Shown here piece after piece: positions 25,106 through 34,941 of a DNA stretch of 64,000 bases. Under the pieces are notes generated by a model. It made no database searches. It was not told the DNA's origin and worked only from the letters and a program-made list of their open reading frames with translations. The stretch spans positions 1 to 64,000 of the forward strand of contig CANMOQ010000002.1 of assembly GCA_947499505.1 (NCBI GenBank). The letters are read 5' to 3'. The DNA is from an uncultured Erythrobacter sp. GTDB taxonomy: Bacteria; Pseudomonadota; Alphaproteobacteria; Sphingomonadales; Sphingomonadaceae. Made by a program: the position numbers and the translations under genes. Each line of letters opens with the position of its first letter. The stretch's first letter is position 1.

Positions 25106-26517
25106 AGCGCTCTGAACTCTACTTTCAGACCGTCTTTGGGCTGAGGGATTGGCCAAGCCTGCCAGTCAGGGTCATAGCCTTCCTCAACCACGATCTCATA
25201 GCGCTGCAAGATCTGCGCGATCAGGACCTTCACCTGCATGTAAGCGAAGTGCAGTCCAAGGCACATGTGAGCCCCGCCGCCAAACGGCACCCAGGCATAC
25301 TTGTGCCGCGCCTTCACCTTATCCGGCGTGAACCGCATCGGATCAAACGTGTAGGGATCGTCCCAGTAATCGGTGCTGTGATGGGTCCAAAAGATGTTTA
25401 TGCCCACCGGAGTGCCCGCAGGAATGCGATAACCGCCATAGTCAAAGCTCTTTAGCGCGCGGCGCGGCATTGAAGGGACCGGCGGCATGATCCGCAAAGA
25501 TTCCTTGAACGCCATCTCGGTCAACTCAAGCTTGCCCATATCGTCATAATCAAGCGGGCGCGGCTCGCCCGAGCCATCCGGTCCGCCCGTGACAGCGATA
25601 ATCTCATCGCGCAGCTTAGCCTGCCATTCCGGATTCTTGGCCAGCAGATAGACCAGCGAGGTCGCGCTAGATGTGATCGTGTCGTGCGCGGCCATCATCA
25701 GGAAATTCATATGGTCGACCACTTCGTCGACAGGCAGCAAAGACCCATCTTCGCGGGTGGCGGTGGCGAATTGGCTGAACATGTCCTGCCCGCCGCCCTC
25801 TGCCCGGCGGCGATGCGTTTCCTTGGTGAAATAATCGACCAGGAAGGCCCTGCCATCCACCCCCTTCTTCATCTTGGTGAAGGGCAGCGGCGACCGGATC
25901 GGCGCGACCGAGGCCTGCACCATATCGACGAAAGCCTCATTGATCTTGTCCGCCTCTGGCCCCCACTCGATCCCGATGAAGCTGTCGGCCGCCAAATCCA
26001 GCGTCAGCTTCTTGATCGCCGGATAAAACTCCATCTTGCCCGCCCAGTTCGCGACCTCTGCCGACATGCCATTGTTCAGCGCGCCGGAATAATGCCGCAT
26101 TGGCCCAGGCTTAAACGCAATCGAAAGCGCTCGCCGGTCAATCCGGTGATGATCGAAATCAAGCAGCATCAGCCCACGCGGGAACAATTGATCGAGGACC
26201 GGGCCCCAGCCCTGCTCGCTGGAAAAGATCTTTTCCTTATTGAACAAGACCAGCTCATTGGCCTCTGCCCCGACCAAAGCGACATTCCAGCCGCCAAAGG
26301 CACGGTTCTTATAAACCCGGCCATGGGCCTCAACCATATTGCTGGTGAAAGCGTGGGGGTCGGCCAGCATTTTGAATGTGTTGCCAACCACGGGCCAGCC
26401 AGCATCGCCGGGGATATGCGCCAGATCTTTTGGCTCTGGATTGCCTTCCGTCCAATGGGTCGGCGGCGTCTCTTGCATGTCTTCAGCGGCGGCGTTTGTA
26501 TCGGCGAGCGTGGCCAT
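25102..26517 (-). CDS. Cytochrome P450
   Basis: 471 residues. The haem-thiolate motif FGGGAHMCLGLHF has its Cys near 419; ESLRIMPPVPSMPRRA is the ExxR region and AAHDTITSS the I-helix oxygen-activation motif. It lacks membrane or signal sequence, so it is a soluble class I P450 needing separate ferredoxin partners not seen here. The start at 26517 has AAGGA 8 nt upstream. A CTTAC-N6-GTAAG inverted repeat at 26550-26565 might be an operator. Substrate unknown. Confidence 0.9.
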   Translation of the reverse strand: MATLADTNAAAEDMQETPPTHWTEGNPEPKDLAHIPGDAGWPVVGNTFKMLADPHAFTSNMVEAHGRVYKNRAFGGWNVALVGAEANELVLFNKEKIFSSEQGWGPVLDQLFPRGLMLLDFDHHRIDRRALSIAFKPGPMRHYSGALNNGMSAEVANWAGKMEFYPAIKKLTLDLAADSFIGIEWGPEADKINEAFVDMVQASVAPIRSPLPFTKMKKGVDGRAFLVDYFTKETHRRRAEGGGQDMFSQFATATREDGSLLPVDEVVDHMNFLMMAAHDTITSSATSLVYLLAKNPEWQAKLRDEIIAVTGGPDGSGEPRPLDYDDMGKLELTEMAFKESLRIMPPVPSMPRRALKSFDYGGYRIPAGTPVGINIFWTHHSTDYWDDPYTFDPMRFTPDKVKARHKYAWVPFGGGAHMCLGLHFAYMQVKVLIAQILQRYEIVVEEGYDPDWQAWPIPQPKDGLKVEFRAL

Positions 26518-26607
26518 CAGCGCATCCTTGATCAAGTTCGGATTTACAACTTACTTCACTGTAAGCAGCGAAGGTTACCAAATCCAGAGTGATCTTGCGA
26601 AAGGACG

Positions 26608-27642
26608 CTAAATCCAGCCGCCCAGCTCGCGCTTTACCATGCTCTCAAGCAGTGTGAGGCCGGACGCACTGGTGTTGAGGCAATCGAGCACGGCGTAATC
26701 TTCGCCCCCTGCTTCCTCAAAAATCTCCGCCCCTTCGAGCGCGAGTTCTTCCAGCGTCTCAACACAATCAGCCGAGAACCCAGGGGCAGCGACAGCGATG
26801 CGTTTCGTGCCCTGCTCGCCCTCTTTGGTCAGCGTGTCGTCAGTCGCTGGCTCAAGCCATTGCGCTGGGCCAAAGCGGGATTGAAAGCTTGTCTCAAAGC
26901 GAACACCAGAAAATTGCGGCAGACCTTCCAAGCGCTCGCGCAGTAAGCGCGCGCTCTTGTGGCAATGGCAATGATAGGGATCGCCCAGCTCCAGCGTGCG
27001 CATCGGCATTCCGTGGAACGACAGCAGCAGCACCTCAGGCTTGAACGTCAAAGCCCCGACCTGGCGGGTCAGATCTTCCGCCAGCGCGTCAAGATAGGCC
27101 GGATCATCGTGATAGGGCGGCAAAAACCTTAAAGCAGGCTGCCAGCGCATCTCGCCCAGAACCCGCGCAACCTCGTCAAACACGGTCGCGGTCGTCGCGG
27201 CGCAATATTGCGGGTAGAGCGGCGCGATCAATATTCGGTCACAGCCCGCCTCGGTTAGTTTCAGCAAGCGCTCTTCAATCGACGGCGAGCCGTAGCGCAT
27301 GGCGTATTCGACGTGCACATTCTCACCTATTTTTCCGGCGATCGCCTCTGATTGGCGCGCGGTGATATCGGCGAGAGGCGAGCCGCGCTCCGTCCAGACC
27401 TTTGAATAGGCCTCTGCGCTTTTCTTTGGCCGGGTGTTGAGGATGACCCCGCGTAGCAACGGCTGCCACAGCAAGGCGGGGATCTCGATAACCCGGCGGT
27501 CCGACAGGAATTGCTTCAAATAGGTTTTCACCGCGCTGGGCGTTGGCGCCTCTGGTGTGCCCAGATTTATCATGAGCACGCCAACCGATCCGCTGGAGAC
27601 CGGCGGATGGTCGTTGGGCAGGAGCTGGGGCTGCCAGGTCAT
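26608..27642 (-). CDS. hemH: Ferrochelatase
   Basis: 344 residues; inserts Fe2+ into protoporphyrin IX. VLMINLGTPEAPT at the N-terminus, SFHGMPMRTLELGDPYHCHC with the metal-channel His near 216, and PGFSADCVETLEEL with the conserved Glu are family signatures. Lies 34 bp downstream of the molybdenum hydroxylase gene on the same strand. Confidence 0.93.
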   Translation of the reverse strand: MTWQPQLLPNDHPPVSSGSVGVLMINLGTPEAPTPSAVKTYLKQFLSDRRVIEIPALLWQPLLRGVILNTRPKKSAEAYSKVWTERGSPLADITARQSEAIAGKIGENVHVEYAMRYGSPSIEERLLKLTEAGCDRILIAPLYPQYCAATTATVFDEVARVLGEMRWQPALRFLPPYHDDPAYLDALAEDLTRQVGALTFKPEVLLLSFHGMPMRTLELGDPYHCHCHKSARLLRERLEGLPQFSGVRFETSFQSRFGPAQWLEPATDDTLTKEGEQGTKRIAVAAPGFSADCVETLEELALEGAEIFEEAGGEDYAVLDCLNTSASGLTLLESMVKRELGGWI

Positions 27643-27676
27643 GAGCGTTTGGCGCTAAAAAGGCGTTTCTGAGCAA

Positions 27677-29953
27677 TCATGTACCGCCTGAAAGTAGGGG
27701 CAGGCGGCGAAGTCTCAAGCCCGTGGCCGAAAACAATGCATTCGCAATCGCTGGAGCCGCAACCGCTGCACCCAATTCACCGGGGTCGGCAGGGGCCGCC
27801 TCGTTGGCGATAAACTCCACTTCGATCTCCGGGCAATCGGCCAAGGCTGGCAGGCCAAGCTCGTCCATATCGAGCGCGGCCGGCATGCCTTCGGAGTAAC
27901 GGATCGGCGCACCAAGAGCGAGGCCGATGCCAAAGATGAGTCCGCCCTCGATTTGCTGGCGAGCGATGTCGAGGTTGATGATCCGCCCGATATCGACCGC
28001 CGCCGTGAGTCGGGTTACGCGCACACCGCCTTCACCCGCTCGCGCGGTGGCGATGCAAGCGATCCGCCCGCCAGTGGTCGCATCGCCAATCCGGTGGCAC
28101 GCGAGGCCTTGCCCACTTTGATCTGCCCCGCCGTCCCATTCCGCTATCTGCGCCGCGCGCTGCAAACACGCCGCCAGCCGCACGTCCTTGCCCAGCATGG
28201 CGATGCGATATGATAGCGGCTCGCGAGAGTGCTCGGCGGCAATCTCGTCGATCAGGCTCTCGGTTGCAAAGGCCGTGTAGCAATGCGCATTGCCGCGCAT
28301 CCGCCCGGTCGGCAGGCCAATTTCGGTCGGCACATGGTCGACAATTACGCTGGGAATACCATAGGCAGGCACCGCGCCTTCGCAGGCAAGAACGTCTTTC
28401 GCACCAGCCGTTTCGCGCATCGCGGCCGATGGGGTGAGATTTTCGAACAGGCGCTTGCCAAATTCCAGATTGCTCGGCGGGCAAGCGATCCGAGTGCGCA
28501 GGCCATCGATCCGGCCCGATCCATCCGGCGAGAGCTGCGTGCCGAGCAGCATTGAGGCAGGCGTGCGCGGGCGTGACTGCAATATCTCCTCACGCCGCGA
28601 CCACACCAATTGCACAGGCGCGCCATGGCTCTCGGCCAGCTTGCGAGCGATGAGCGCTATTTCAATCGCGTGATCGTTTTCCAGGCGGCGATCAAAACTG
28701 CCGCCCGCTGGCATGGGATAGAGCACCACATCTTCTGGCTGAATACCGATAGCGCGTGCCGCAGCAACACGGGCGCTCTCTGGCGCCTGGGTCGCCATCC
28801 ACAGCTCCAGCGTGCCGTCTTCATATCTGGCGGTGGCGCTCGCGGTCTCCAGCGGGGCGGGGATCGCGGCCTCAACCTCGTACTGGCGGGCAAAATCAAT
28901 CCGGCTGATGCCTTCCTCGCCAAAGCCCTCGGTAGCGATACGAAAGGAATCGCCGCCGGTGACCATCGTCTCAAGCCGGGCAGCGATTGCGCCGCTATCG
29001 GCGGGAAACTCGGCTGCGAATTGCGGTTTCATCGCGGCCAGCCCGCGCTGCGCCGCCCACCAATTGCTGGCGACTGCGGCGAGCCAGCGTTTGCCTTCGA
29101 TCACGCTGATGATCCCGCGCCTGCGGCGCTTGTCAAAACCGGTCAGAGTGGCGCCATCCACCGGGCCATGGCGGATCGCTGCATAAAGCATACCGGGTAG
29201 GCGCACGTCCGCTGCAAATTGATGCGTGCCGTCGACCTTTGACGGCATATCAATGCGCGGAAAGGCCAGCGGTGCTGTCTCCTCGCCGGGGACTGGCTTC
29301 TCGCCAGGGGCCGTGGTTTGCAAAGGCGGCGGATCGGGCGCTTCCTTGGTTGCGGCCTCGGCAGCAAGCTCGCCAAAGGTCACGCGCTCCTCGCCGTAGC
29401 GGACGAAGCCGTTTTCGACGACGCATTGCTCCCAGGACGCATCCCAGCGATCAGCGGCGGCCTGAGCGAGCATGGCCCGCGCGGCAGCCGCAGCGTATCG
29501 GCACGGTTCTTCAAACGCAGCGACGCTGGTGCCGTCCGCAGTGGCGGAGAAACGGCCATCGCGCGCAAATTTTGCCGCCAGAAACTCATCACTCATTTCA
29601 GAGAGGCCCTGACCCCAGCCATCCCACAGCGCCGACCATTTGCGCGCGAGGGGGATGTTGGCATAGGCGCCGCTGACCGGGGCGGGTTCGACCGCAATTT
29701 GCCGCCAATCGGCGCCCAGCTCCTGAGCCACAATTTGCGGCAAAAGAGTTGTGATCCCTTGCCCCATTTCAAGCTGAGGCACCGCCACAGTCACCACCCC
29801 ATCCTCAGCGATTTTGAGCCAAGCATCAAACACATGCTCGCCCTCGCTCGGGATCAGCGGGCTGGGGAAGGTGCGCGGATAGAGCCACCAGGCGACCACC
29901 AATCCGCCGCCAACGGCAGCACCGGTGAGCAATCCGCGGCGAGTGAACTCCAT
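27677..29953 (-). CDS. Exported molybdopterin-binding oxidoreductase, large subunit (IorB-like)
   Basis: 758 residues of the xanthine dehydrogenase superfamily, close in size to isoquinoline 1-oxidoreductase beta subunits. The N-terminus FTRRGLLTGAAVGGGLVVA is a twin-arginine export signal. Molybdopterin-binding blocks include AVPQLEMGQGITT near 55-67, GGSFDRRLEND and GNAHCYTAFATESLIDEIA. The usual [2Fe-2S] small subunit (IorA-like) is not adjacent on either side. It follows mrp after 4 bp, possibly one transcript. Substrate unknown. Confidence 0.8.
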   Translation of the reverse strand: MEFTRRGLLTGAAVGGGLVVAWWLYPRTFPSPLIPSEGEHVFDAWLKIAEDGVVTVAVPQLEMGQGITTLLPQIVAQELGADWRQIAVEPAPVSGAYANIPLARKWSALWDGWGQGLSEMSDEFLAAKFARDGRFSATADGTSVAAFEEPCRYAAAAARAMLAQAAADRWDASWEQCVVENGFVRYGEERVTFGELAAEAATKEAPDPPPLQTTAPGEKPVPGEETAPLAFPRIDMPSKVDGTHQFAADVRLPGMLYAAIRHGPVDGATLTGFDKRRRRGIISVIEGKRWLAAVASNWWAAQRGLAAMKPQFAAEFPADSGAIAARLETMVTGGDSFRIATEGFGEEGISRIDFARQYEVEAAIPAPLETASATARYEDGTLELWMATQAPESARVAAARAIGIQPEDVVLYPMPAGGSFDRRLENDHAIEIALIARKLAESHGAPVQLVWSRREEILQSRPRTPASMLLGTQLSPDGSGRIDGLRTRIACPPSNLEFGKRLFENLTPSAAMRETAGAKDVLACEGAVPAYGIPSVIVDHVPTEIGLPTGRMRGNAHCYTAFATESLIDEIAAEHSREPLSYRIAMLGKDVRLAACLQRAAQIAEWDGGADQSGQGLACHRIGDATTGGRIACIATARAGEGGVRVTRLTAAVDIGRIINLDIARQQIEGGLIFGIGLALGAPIRYSEGMPAALDMDELGLPALADCPEIEVEFIANEAAPADPGELGAAVAAPAIANALFSATGLRLRRLPLLSGGT

Positions 29954-29957
29954 CGCG

Positions 29958-30959
29958 CTAGCCTGCCTCTTGCTCTAGCCAGCTGGCGAGTTTCTGCGCG
30001 ATCAAGCGGAAGGCCGCCCCAGTGTCGCTATCTGTCGCGACCAGATTACTGCCTTTATCGCCCGCCACTCTCACATCCATGCTGAGCGGAATACGGCCCA
30101 GGAATGGAATGTCGAGCCGCTGCGCCAGAGTTTCAAAGCCGCCCTTGCCAAACGGATCACTCATCTCGCCGCAATGCGGGCAGGCATAGCCAGCCATATT
30201 CTCAACCAGGCCGATGATCGGAACCTTGCCGGTTTCAAACAGCTGGCCAGCGCGCGCGGCATCAATCAGCGCAAGGTCTTGAGGGGTGGATACCAGGATA
30301 GCACCATCGGGCTTATGCTTTTGCAGCATCGAGAGTTGCACATCGCCAGTGCCCGGCGGCAAGTCGATGAGTAGCAATTCGGTGTCGCCCCAATCGCCCT
30401 CAACCAATTGAGTTAGCGCATTGCCAACCATCGGACCGCGCCACGCCAGCGCCTGAGCCGGTTTCGCAAGATTGCCCATGGATAGCATTTTCAGCCCATG
30501 TGGGCTGTCGAGCGGGATCAATCGCTCGTTCTCGGCGACTGGCTTCTTGCCTTCAGTGCCCAGCAGTTTGGGCTGAGAAGGTCCGTAGATGTCTGCATCG
30601 ATCACGCCGACCTTGTGGCCCAATGCGGCAAGCGCAATGCCAAGATTGGCCGTCAGCGTCGATTTGCCGACCCCGCCTTTGCCCGAGCCAACCGCGACAA
30701 TCCGGCGCTTCACCCGCTCTCCCATCAGGGCAACGCGAACTTCGCTAACTCCTTCGAGCGGGCTAAGGGCAGCCTCGATCTGCTGCTCTGCGTCTTTGCG
30801 CTCACCGCCAGAAAGCCCGGTCGCCTCCACCACCACAACGGCGCGGCCTGCGACCATCCGGGCGGAAGTGATACGCTGCGCCAGGTCATCTCCGCCCTGC
30901 GCTTTGATAGCGTTCAGCAATCGCTCTTGATCATCGGTGGCGTTTTTAGGCTCGCTCAT
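29958..30959 (-). CDS. mrp: Mrp/NBP35 family iron-sulfur cluster carrier ATPase
   Basis: 333 residues. An N-terminal DUF59/MIP18-like domain (about 8-85) precedes the P-loop domain with the deviant Walker A GSGKGGVGKST near 102-112. ACPHCGEMSDPFG near 240 provides the CXXC that binds the bridging Fe-S cluster at the dimer interface. It loads Fe-S clusters onto apoproteins. Divergent from hflK. Confidence 0.92.
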   Translation of the reverse strand: MSEPKNATDDQERLLNAIKAQGGDDLAQRITSARMVAGRAVVVVEATGLSGGERKDAEQQIEAALSPLEGVSEVRVALMGERVKRRIVAVGSGKGGVGKSTLTANLGIALAALGHKVGVIDADIYGPSQPKLLGTEGKKPVAENERLIPLDSPHGLKMLSMGNLAKPAQALAWRGPMVGNALTQLVEGDWGDTELLLIDLPPGTGDVQLSMLQKHKPDGAILVSTPQDLALIDAARAGQLFETGKVPIIGLVENMAGYACPHCGEMSDPFGKGGFETLAQRLDIPFLGRIPLSMDVRVAGDKGSNLVATDSDTGAAFRLIAQKLASWLEQEAG

Positions 30960-31050
30960 GGTGACACGCCTCTAGCAGCAAAATCGCCCACGTAATCCTT
31001 GTTTTTGCATAGGGCCTGTTTTTCGCAAAAGGGCACCCTATAACAGGCAT

Positions 31051-32232
31051 ATGAGAATTTTTGACGGTTTGAAAAAACGTTTCGTTTCGCGTCCCTCTGA
31101 AGAGGGGACCGGTGGCCTTGGCCCAATCGGTTTGGCGATGGCTGGCAAGAAGAACCCTTGGGGTTCAGGCGGCAGCGACGATGGCGGCGATGACACAGGC
31201 GACGGTGACAAGGGCGGCGGACCGCGCAATCCTTGGCTACCGGGCGGCGGCGACGATAAACGGCGTTCCGCCAGCATCGAAGATATTTTCAAGAACCGCG
31301 GACCAGAAGGCCCCAATCGCGGTGGCGGTGGCGGACCAGGCGGTCCCAAATTCCGCCTTCCAGAGCGGCAGGGCGGCAAGAGCTGGTTGCCAATTATCGC
31401 GGTTGGCATTGGCGCGATCTGGTTGTTTTCCACCAGCTTCCACTTCATTCAGCCGCGCGAGCAAGCGGTCGTCACCTGGTTTGGCGGCAAATATTCTGAA
31501 ACGCTCAATCCCGGCACCGAGCTCACCCTGCCTTGGCCTATCCAGCAGGTGAAGGCCGAGGACGTCAGCGAAATCCGTTCCGTCGACGTGCCCAAAAAAC
31601 TGATCCTGACCGGCGACCAAAACTTGGTCGATCTGAGCTATCTCATTCGTTGGAACATCAAAGATCTGACGCTGTTCGAATTTCAGCTGGCTGAGCCGAT
31701 TGAGACAGTTCAAGAGGCGGCGGAAACCGCCATGCGTTCCTCAGTTGCAGAGATGACGCTGGATGCTGTGATTTCCGGTGAAGGCCGGGCAGACATTGAA
31801 CAAAACGTTCTCACTCGGATGCAAACCATTTTGGATGCCTATGGCTCCGGCATTGCCGTTCAAGGTATCGAGATCGACAAAGCCGACCCGCCAGAGCAGG
31901 TGATCGAGGCATTTAACGACGTGCTCGCTGCGCAGCAGAACGCTGAGCAGGAAATCAACCAGGCCCGCCGCTATGCCCAGCAGTTGTTGGCCCGCGCGGA
32001 AGGTGATGCGGCAGAGTTTAACCAGATCTATGGCGAGTATCGCCTTGCCCCAGAGGTTACCCGCCGCCGCCTATATTATGAGACCATGGAGGCTGTTCTG
32101 GCGAACACCGATAAGACCATCATCGAAGCCGATGGGGTCACATCTTACCTACCGCTGAGTGAAGTGCAGCGCCGCTCAAACCCGGCGCAAACGGCAACAC
32201 CGGCGCAACCCGCACCGCAAGGGGGGCAATGA
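31051..32232 (+). CDS. hflK: FtsH protease modulator HflK
   Basis: 393 residues: a cytoplasmic Gly/Asp-rich, low-complexity N-terminus (to about 110), one membrane helix (about 112-130) and the SPFH/prohibitin domain (REQAVVTWFGGKY). With HflC it forms the periplasmic cage around FtsH. Overlaps hflC by 4 nt or abuts it. Confidence 0.92.
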   Translation: MRIFDGLKKRFVSRPSEEGTGGLGPIGLAMAGKKNPWGSGGSDDGGDDTGDGDKGGGPRNPWLPGGGDDKRRSASIEDIFKNRGPEGPNRGGGGGPGGPKFRLPERQGGKSWLPIIAVGIGAIWLFSTSFHFIQPREQAVVTWFGGKYSETLNPGTELTLPWPIQQVKAEDVSEIRSVDVPKKLILTGDQNLVDLSYLIRWNIKDLTLFEFQLAEPIETVQEAAETAMRSSVAEMTLDAVISGEGRADIEQNVLTRMQTILDAYGSGIAVQGIEIDKADPPEQVIEAFNDVLAAQQNAEQEINQARRYAQQLLARAEGDAAEFNQIYGEYRLAPEVTRRRLYYETMEAVLANTDKTIIEADGVTSYLPLSEVQRRSNPAQTATPAQPAPQGGQ

Positions 32233-32234
32233 TC

Positions 32235-33077
32235 ATGGATGCAACTTGGCAAAAGTATCGCTTCGCGTTCATCGCACTCGGCGTGGTGCTGGTAGCTACC
32301 GCCTCCAGCCTGTTTATCGTTCCAGAGAGCAAGCAAGCGGTTATCATCCGCACGGGTGAACCGCATTCGGTGGTGAACATTTTCCGTCCAGACGTGCCGT
32401 TTGGGGATACGAAGGCAGGCCTGTGGTACCGCATTCCATTCGTTGACCGGGTTCAGATGGTGGAGCGCCGTGTACTCGACCTCGACATGGACAACCAGCA
32501 AGTGCTCACCAGCGACCAGCAGCGTCTGCAGGTGAATGCCTATGCTCGGTTCCGTATCATCCAGCCAGTGACGATGGTTCAGAGCGCGGGCGATGAAAAC
32601 CGCCTGCGTTCGCAATTGTCGCCAATCCTGACCTCGGTTCTGCGTCAGGAATTGGGCCGCCGCACCTTTGCCAGCCTGCTGACTGCGGAACGCGGCAATG
32701 CGATGAACAATATCCGCGACAAGCTCGATGCTCAGGCGCGCCAATACGGTGTGCAGATCATCGATGTTCGCATCAAAGCGGCCGATTTGCCTGAGGGAAC
32801 CCCTCTGCAAGCGGCCTTTACCCGGATGCAATCGGACCGTCAGGAAGAAGCCGCAACCATCCGCGCGCAAGGTCGCAAGAATGCTCAGATCATTCGCGCT
32901 GAGGCAGAGGCGGATGCCGCCAACACCTATGCGGCGGCCTATGGTAAGGATCCAAGCTTCTATAACTTCTACCGCGCGATGGAGAGTTATCGCCGGACCT
33001 TTATCGACGGCAAGGGCGACAGCTCCATGGTCCTGTCGGAAGACAACGAGTATTTCCGCGAGTTTCGCGGGCAATAA
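32235..33077 (+). CDS. hflC: FtsH protease modulator HflC
   Basis: 280 residues: N-terminal membrane anchor (about 8-27), then SPFH domain (VPESKQAVIIRTGEPH) and a long Ala/Glu-rich helix near 200-235. Start 32235 has GGGGGG 8 nt upstream; the ATG at 32229 overlapping the hflK stop is the alternative. Partner of HflK. Confidence 0.92.
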   Translation: MDATWQKYRFAFIALGVVLVATASSLFIVPESKQAVIIRTGEPHSVVNIFRPDVPFGDTKAGLWYRIPFVDRVQMVERRVLDLDMDNQQVLTSDQQRLQVNAYARFRIIQPVTMVQSAGDENRLRSQLSPILTSVLRQELGRRTFASLLTAERGNAMNNIRDKLDAQARQYGVQIIDVRIKAADLPEGTPLQAAFTRMQSDRQEEAATIRAQGRKNAQIIRAEAEADAANTYAAAYGKDPSFYNFYRAMESYRRTFIDGKGDSSMVLSEDNEYFREFRGQ

Positions 33078-33083
33078 TACGTT

Positions 33084-33123
33084 CGGCCGATCACCTGATG
33101 CCGCGTGCACCGGAAATCGGCCG
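33084..33123. other. Inverted repeat after hflC
   Basis: CGGCCGAT and ATCGGCCG arms (8 bp) separated by 24 bp, 7 bp after the hflC stop. No T-run follows, so a terminator role is uncertain. Confidence 0.35.
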
Positions 33124-33280
33124 ACTTCCGACGAACCGCCTAGCGGGTCTGACCGACTACATTTGTCGTTCAAACTGCGTTAAGTGCGTCTTGGGCCATT
33201 GTAGGGCGTAACTGTTTAGCATGTTCGCTCGTATTCATGAGAGCGTGCTAAGCGCAAACTTGAAAGAGGAACGAGAGGAC

Positions 33281-34825
33281 GTGAACAAAGTGCGTTATGT
33301 TTATGGACTGACGAGTGCGCTGCTTGTGGGTGGTGCGACGATTTCGCTGGTGACCGGCCAGCCTGCTGGCGCACAAGTTGCGCAAAATGATGACCGGGTG
33401 ATGAGCCAAGTGGTCCCACGCGCGGGTGCCCCGGCCAGTTTTGCCGATCTCACCGAGCAATTGCAGCCAGCGGTGGTCAACATCGCGACGCGTCAACGGG
33501 TCGAGGTGCAAAGCCGAAATCCGTTCCAAGGCACGCCTTTTGCTGACCTGTTCAATCGCCGCCGCGGTGGCGGTAATGGTCAAGCTCAGCCGCAAACCCG
33601 CGAGGCGCAATCGCTGGGTTCAGGCTTTATCATTTCCGCTGATGGCTTTGTGGTTACCAACAACCACGTCGTCGCCCCCAATGAGCGAGCGACACTGGAA
33701 GAGATCACCATCACCATGCCTGATGGCACAGAGTATGAGGCTGAATTGGTGGGCGCGGACGCCGCATCCGATCTGGCGGTGCTCAAAATCCAATCAAGCA
33801 ATGACTTCCCATTCGTGAAGTTCGGCAATTCTGCCGAAGCACGGGTCGGCGACTGGGTTGTTGCGATCGGCAATCCGTTCGGGCTTGGCGGAACAGTGAC
33901 CAGCGGGATTGTCTCTGCTGTGCTGCGCAACACCGGCCAAGGCGGCGCCTATGACCGTTACATTCAGACCGATGCCAGCATCAACCGCGGCAATTCCGGC
34001 GGACCATTGTTCGACATGCAAGGCAATGTGATCGGCATCAACAATGCGATCTTCTCGCCTTCTGGCGGCAGTGTTGGGATCGGCTTTGCTATCCCAGCAG
34101 AGATTGCAGTTCCAATCGTAGAGCAGCTTAAGAGCGGTCAGGAAATCGAGCGCGGCTTCTTGGGTGTCAGCATTCAGCCGATCACCGACGATCTGGCCGA
34201 CTCGCTTGGGCTTCAACGCAATCGCGGTGAGTTTGTTCAAAGCGTGCAAGACGATGGCGCGGCAGACGCTGCCGGCATTCAAGCGGGTGATGTGGTGTTG
34301 AAAATCGACGGCAAGGACGTGACGAGCGAACAGTCACTGTCGTTCCTCGTTGCCAATATCGCGCCTGGCACACGGATCCCGATTGAGCTGCTGCGCGATG
34401 GCCAGCGCCGCACGGTCAATGCGACAGTGGGCAAGCGCCCAACTGAGGCCGAGCTTCGCCAACAACAGATGTTCAGCGAAGATGATGATGACGCTCAAAT
34501 GGAGCCGGGCGATTCCGATGGCTTTATCGAAGAGAAGCTCGGGCTGCAGGTCGTTGATCTGACCCCTGAGATCGTCCGCCAGTTGCGCGCTGACGAAGGC
34601 ACTACCGGGGTGGCAATCACCGCGGTCGATCCAAACTCTGACGCTGGCCGGAAAGGCCTGCGTCGCCGCGACATCATTCTGTCGGCGAACTATCAGGATA
34701 TCTCCAGCGTGGACGATCTGCGCGAGATTATCACACAGGCAGAGGCTGATGACCGCGATGCTCTGCTGCTGCGCATGCAGCGCCCGGGCCAGCCAGCGCG
34801 CTACCTGCCAGTGCGCCTGCGCTGA
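33281..34825 (+). CDS. Do/DegP family periplasmic serine protease
   Basis: 514 residues from the GTG at 33281, chosen because GAGAGGAC precedes it and it gives a proper signal peptide ending in AGAQ; an upstream ATG at 33221 would hide that signal. Trypsin-like triad: His in NNHVV near 129, Asp in SDLAVLKI near 163, Ser in GNSGGPL near 238. Two PDZ domains follow (about 290-375 and 410-510), the second after an acidic linker. Degrades or refolds misfolded envelope proteins; hflKC upstream serve related quality control. DegP versus DegQ cannot be decided. Confidence 0.92.
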   Translation: MNKVRYVYGLTSALLVGGATISLVTGQPAGAQVAQNDDRVMSQVVPRAGAPASFADLTEQLQPAVVNIATRQRVEVQSRNPFQGTPFADLFNRRRGGGNGQAQPQTREAQSLGSGFIISADGFVVTNNHVVAPNERATLEEITITMPDGTEYEAELVGADAASDLAVLKIQSSNDFPFVKFGNSAEARVGDWVVAIGNPFGLGGTVTSGIVSAVLRNTGQGGAYDRYIQTDASINRGNSGGPLFDMQGNVIGINNAIFSPSGGSVGIGFAIPAEIAVPIVEQLKSGQEIERGFLGVSIQPITDDLADSLGLQRNRGEFVQSVQDDGAADAAGIQAGDVVLKIDGKDVTSEQSLSFLVANIAPGTRIPIELLRDGQRRTVNATVGKRPTEAELRQQQMFSEDDDDAQMEPGDSDGFIEEKLGLQVVDLTPEIVRQLRADEGTTGVAITAVDPNSDAGRKGLRRRDIILSANYQDISSVDDLREIITQAEADDRDALLLRMQRPGQPARYLPVRLR

Positions 34826-34852
34826 TCTGAGCGAGTAAATCGATCAAGGAAG

Positions 34853-34885
34853 GAGGCGCTGCGGGCAGACCGCGGCGCCTCTTTT
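34853..34885 (+). terminator. Rho-independent terminator after the Do protease
   Basis: GAGGCGC/GCGCCTC arms with an inner GCGG/CCGC pair, followed by TTTT. Confidence 0.75.
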
Positions 34886-34941
34886 GGTAGGGTTGGATAG
34901 AAGTGAGCGATAGCAGTCCGCAATCGCCGATAGTGACTACG

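Noticed and set aside
25684..26592. 302-codon plus-strand frame opposite the P450 gene
   Set aside because: Shadow frame; the P450 frame has the haem Cys, ExxR and I-helix motifs.
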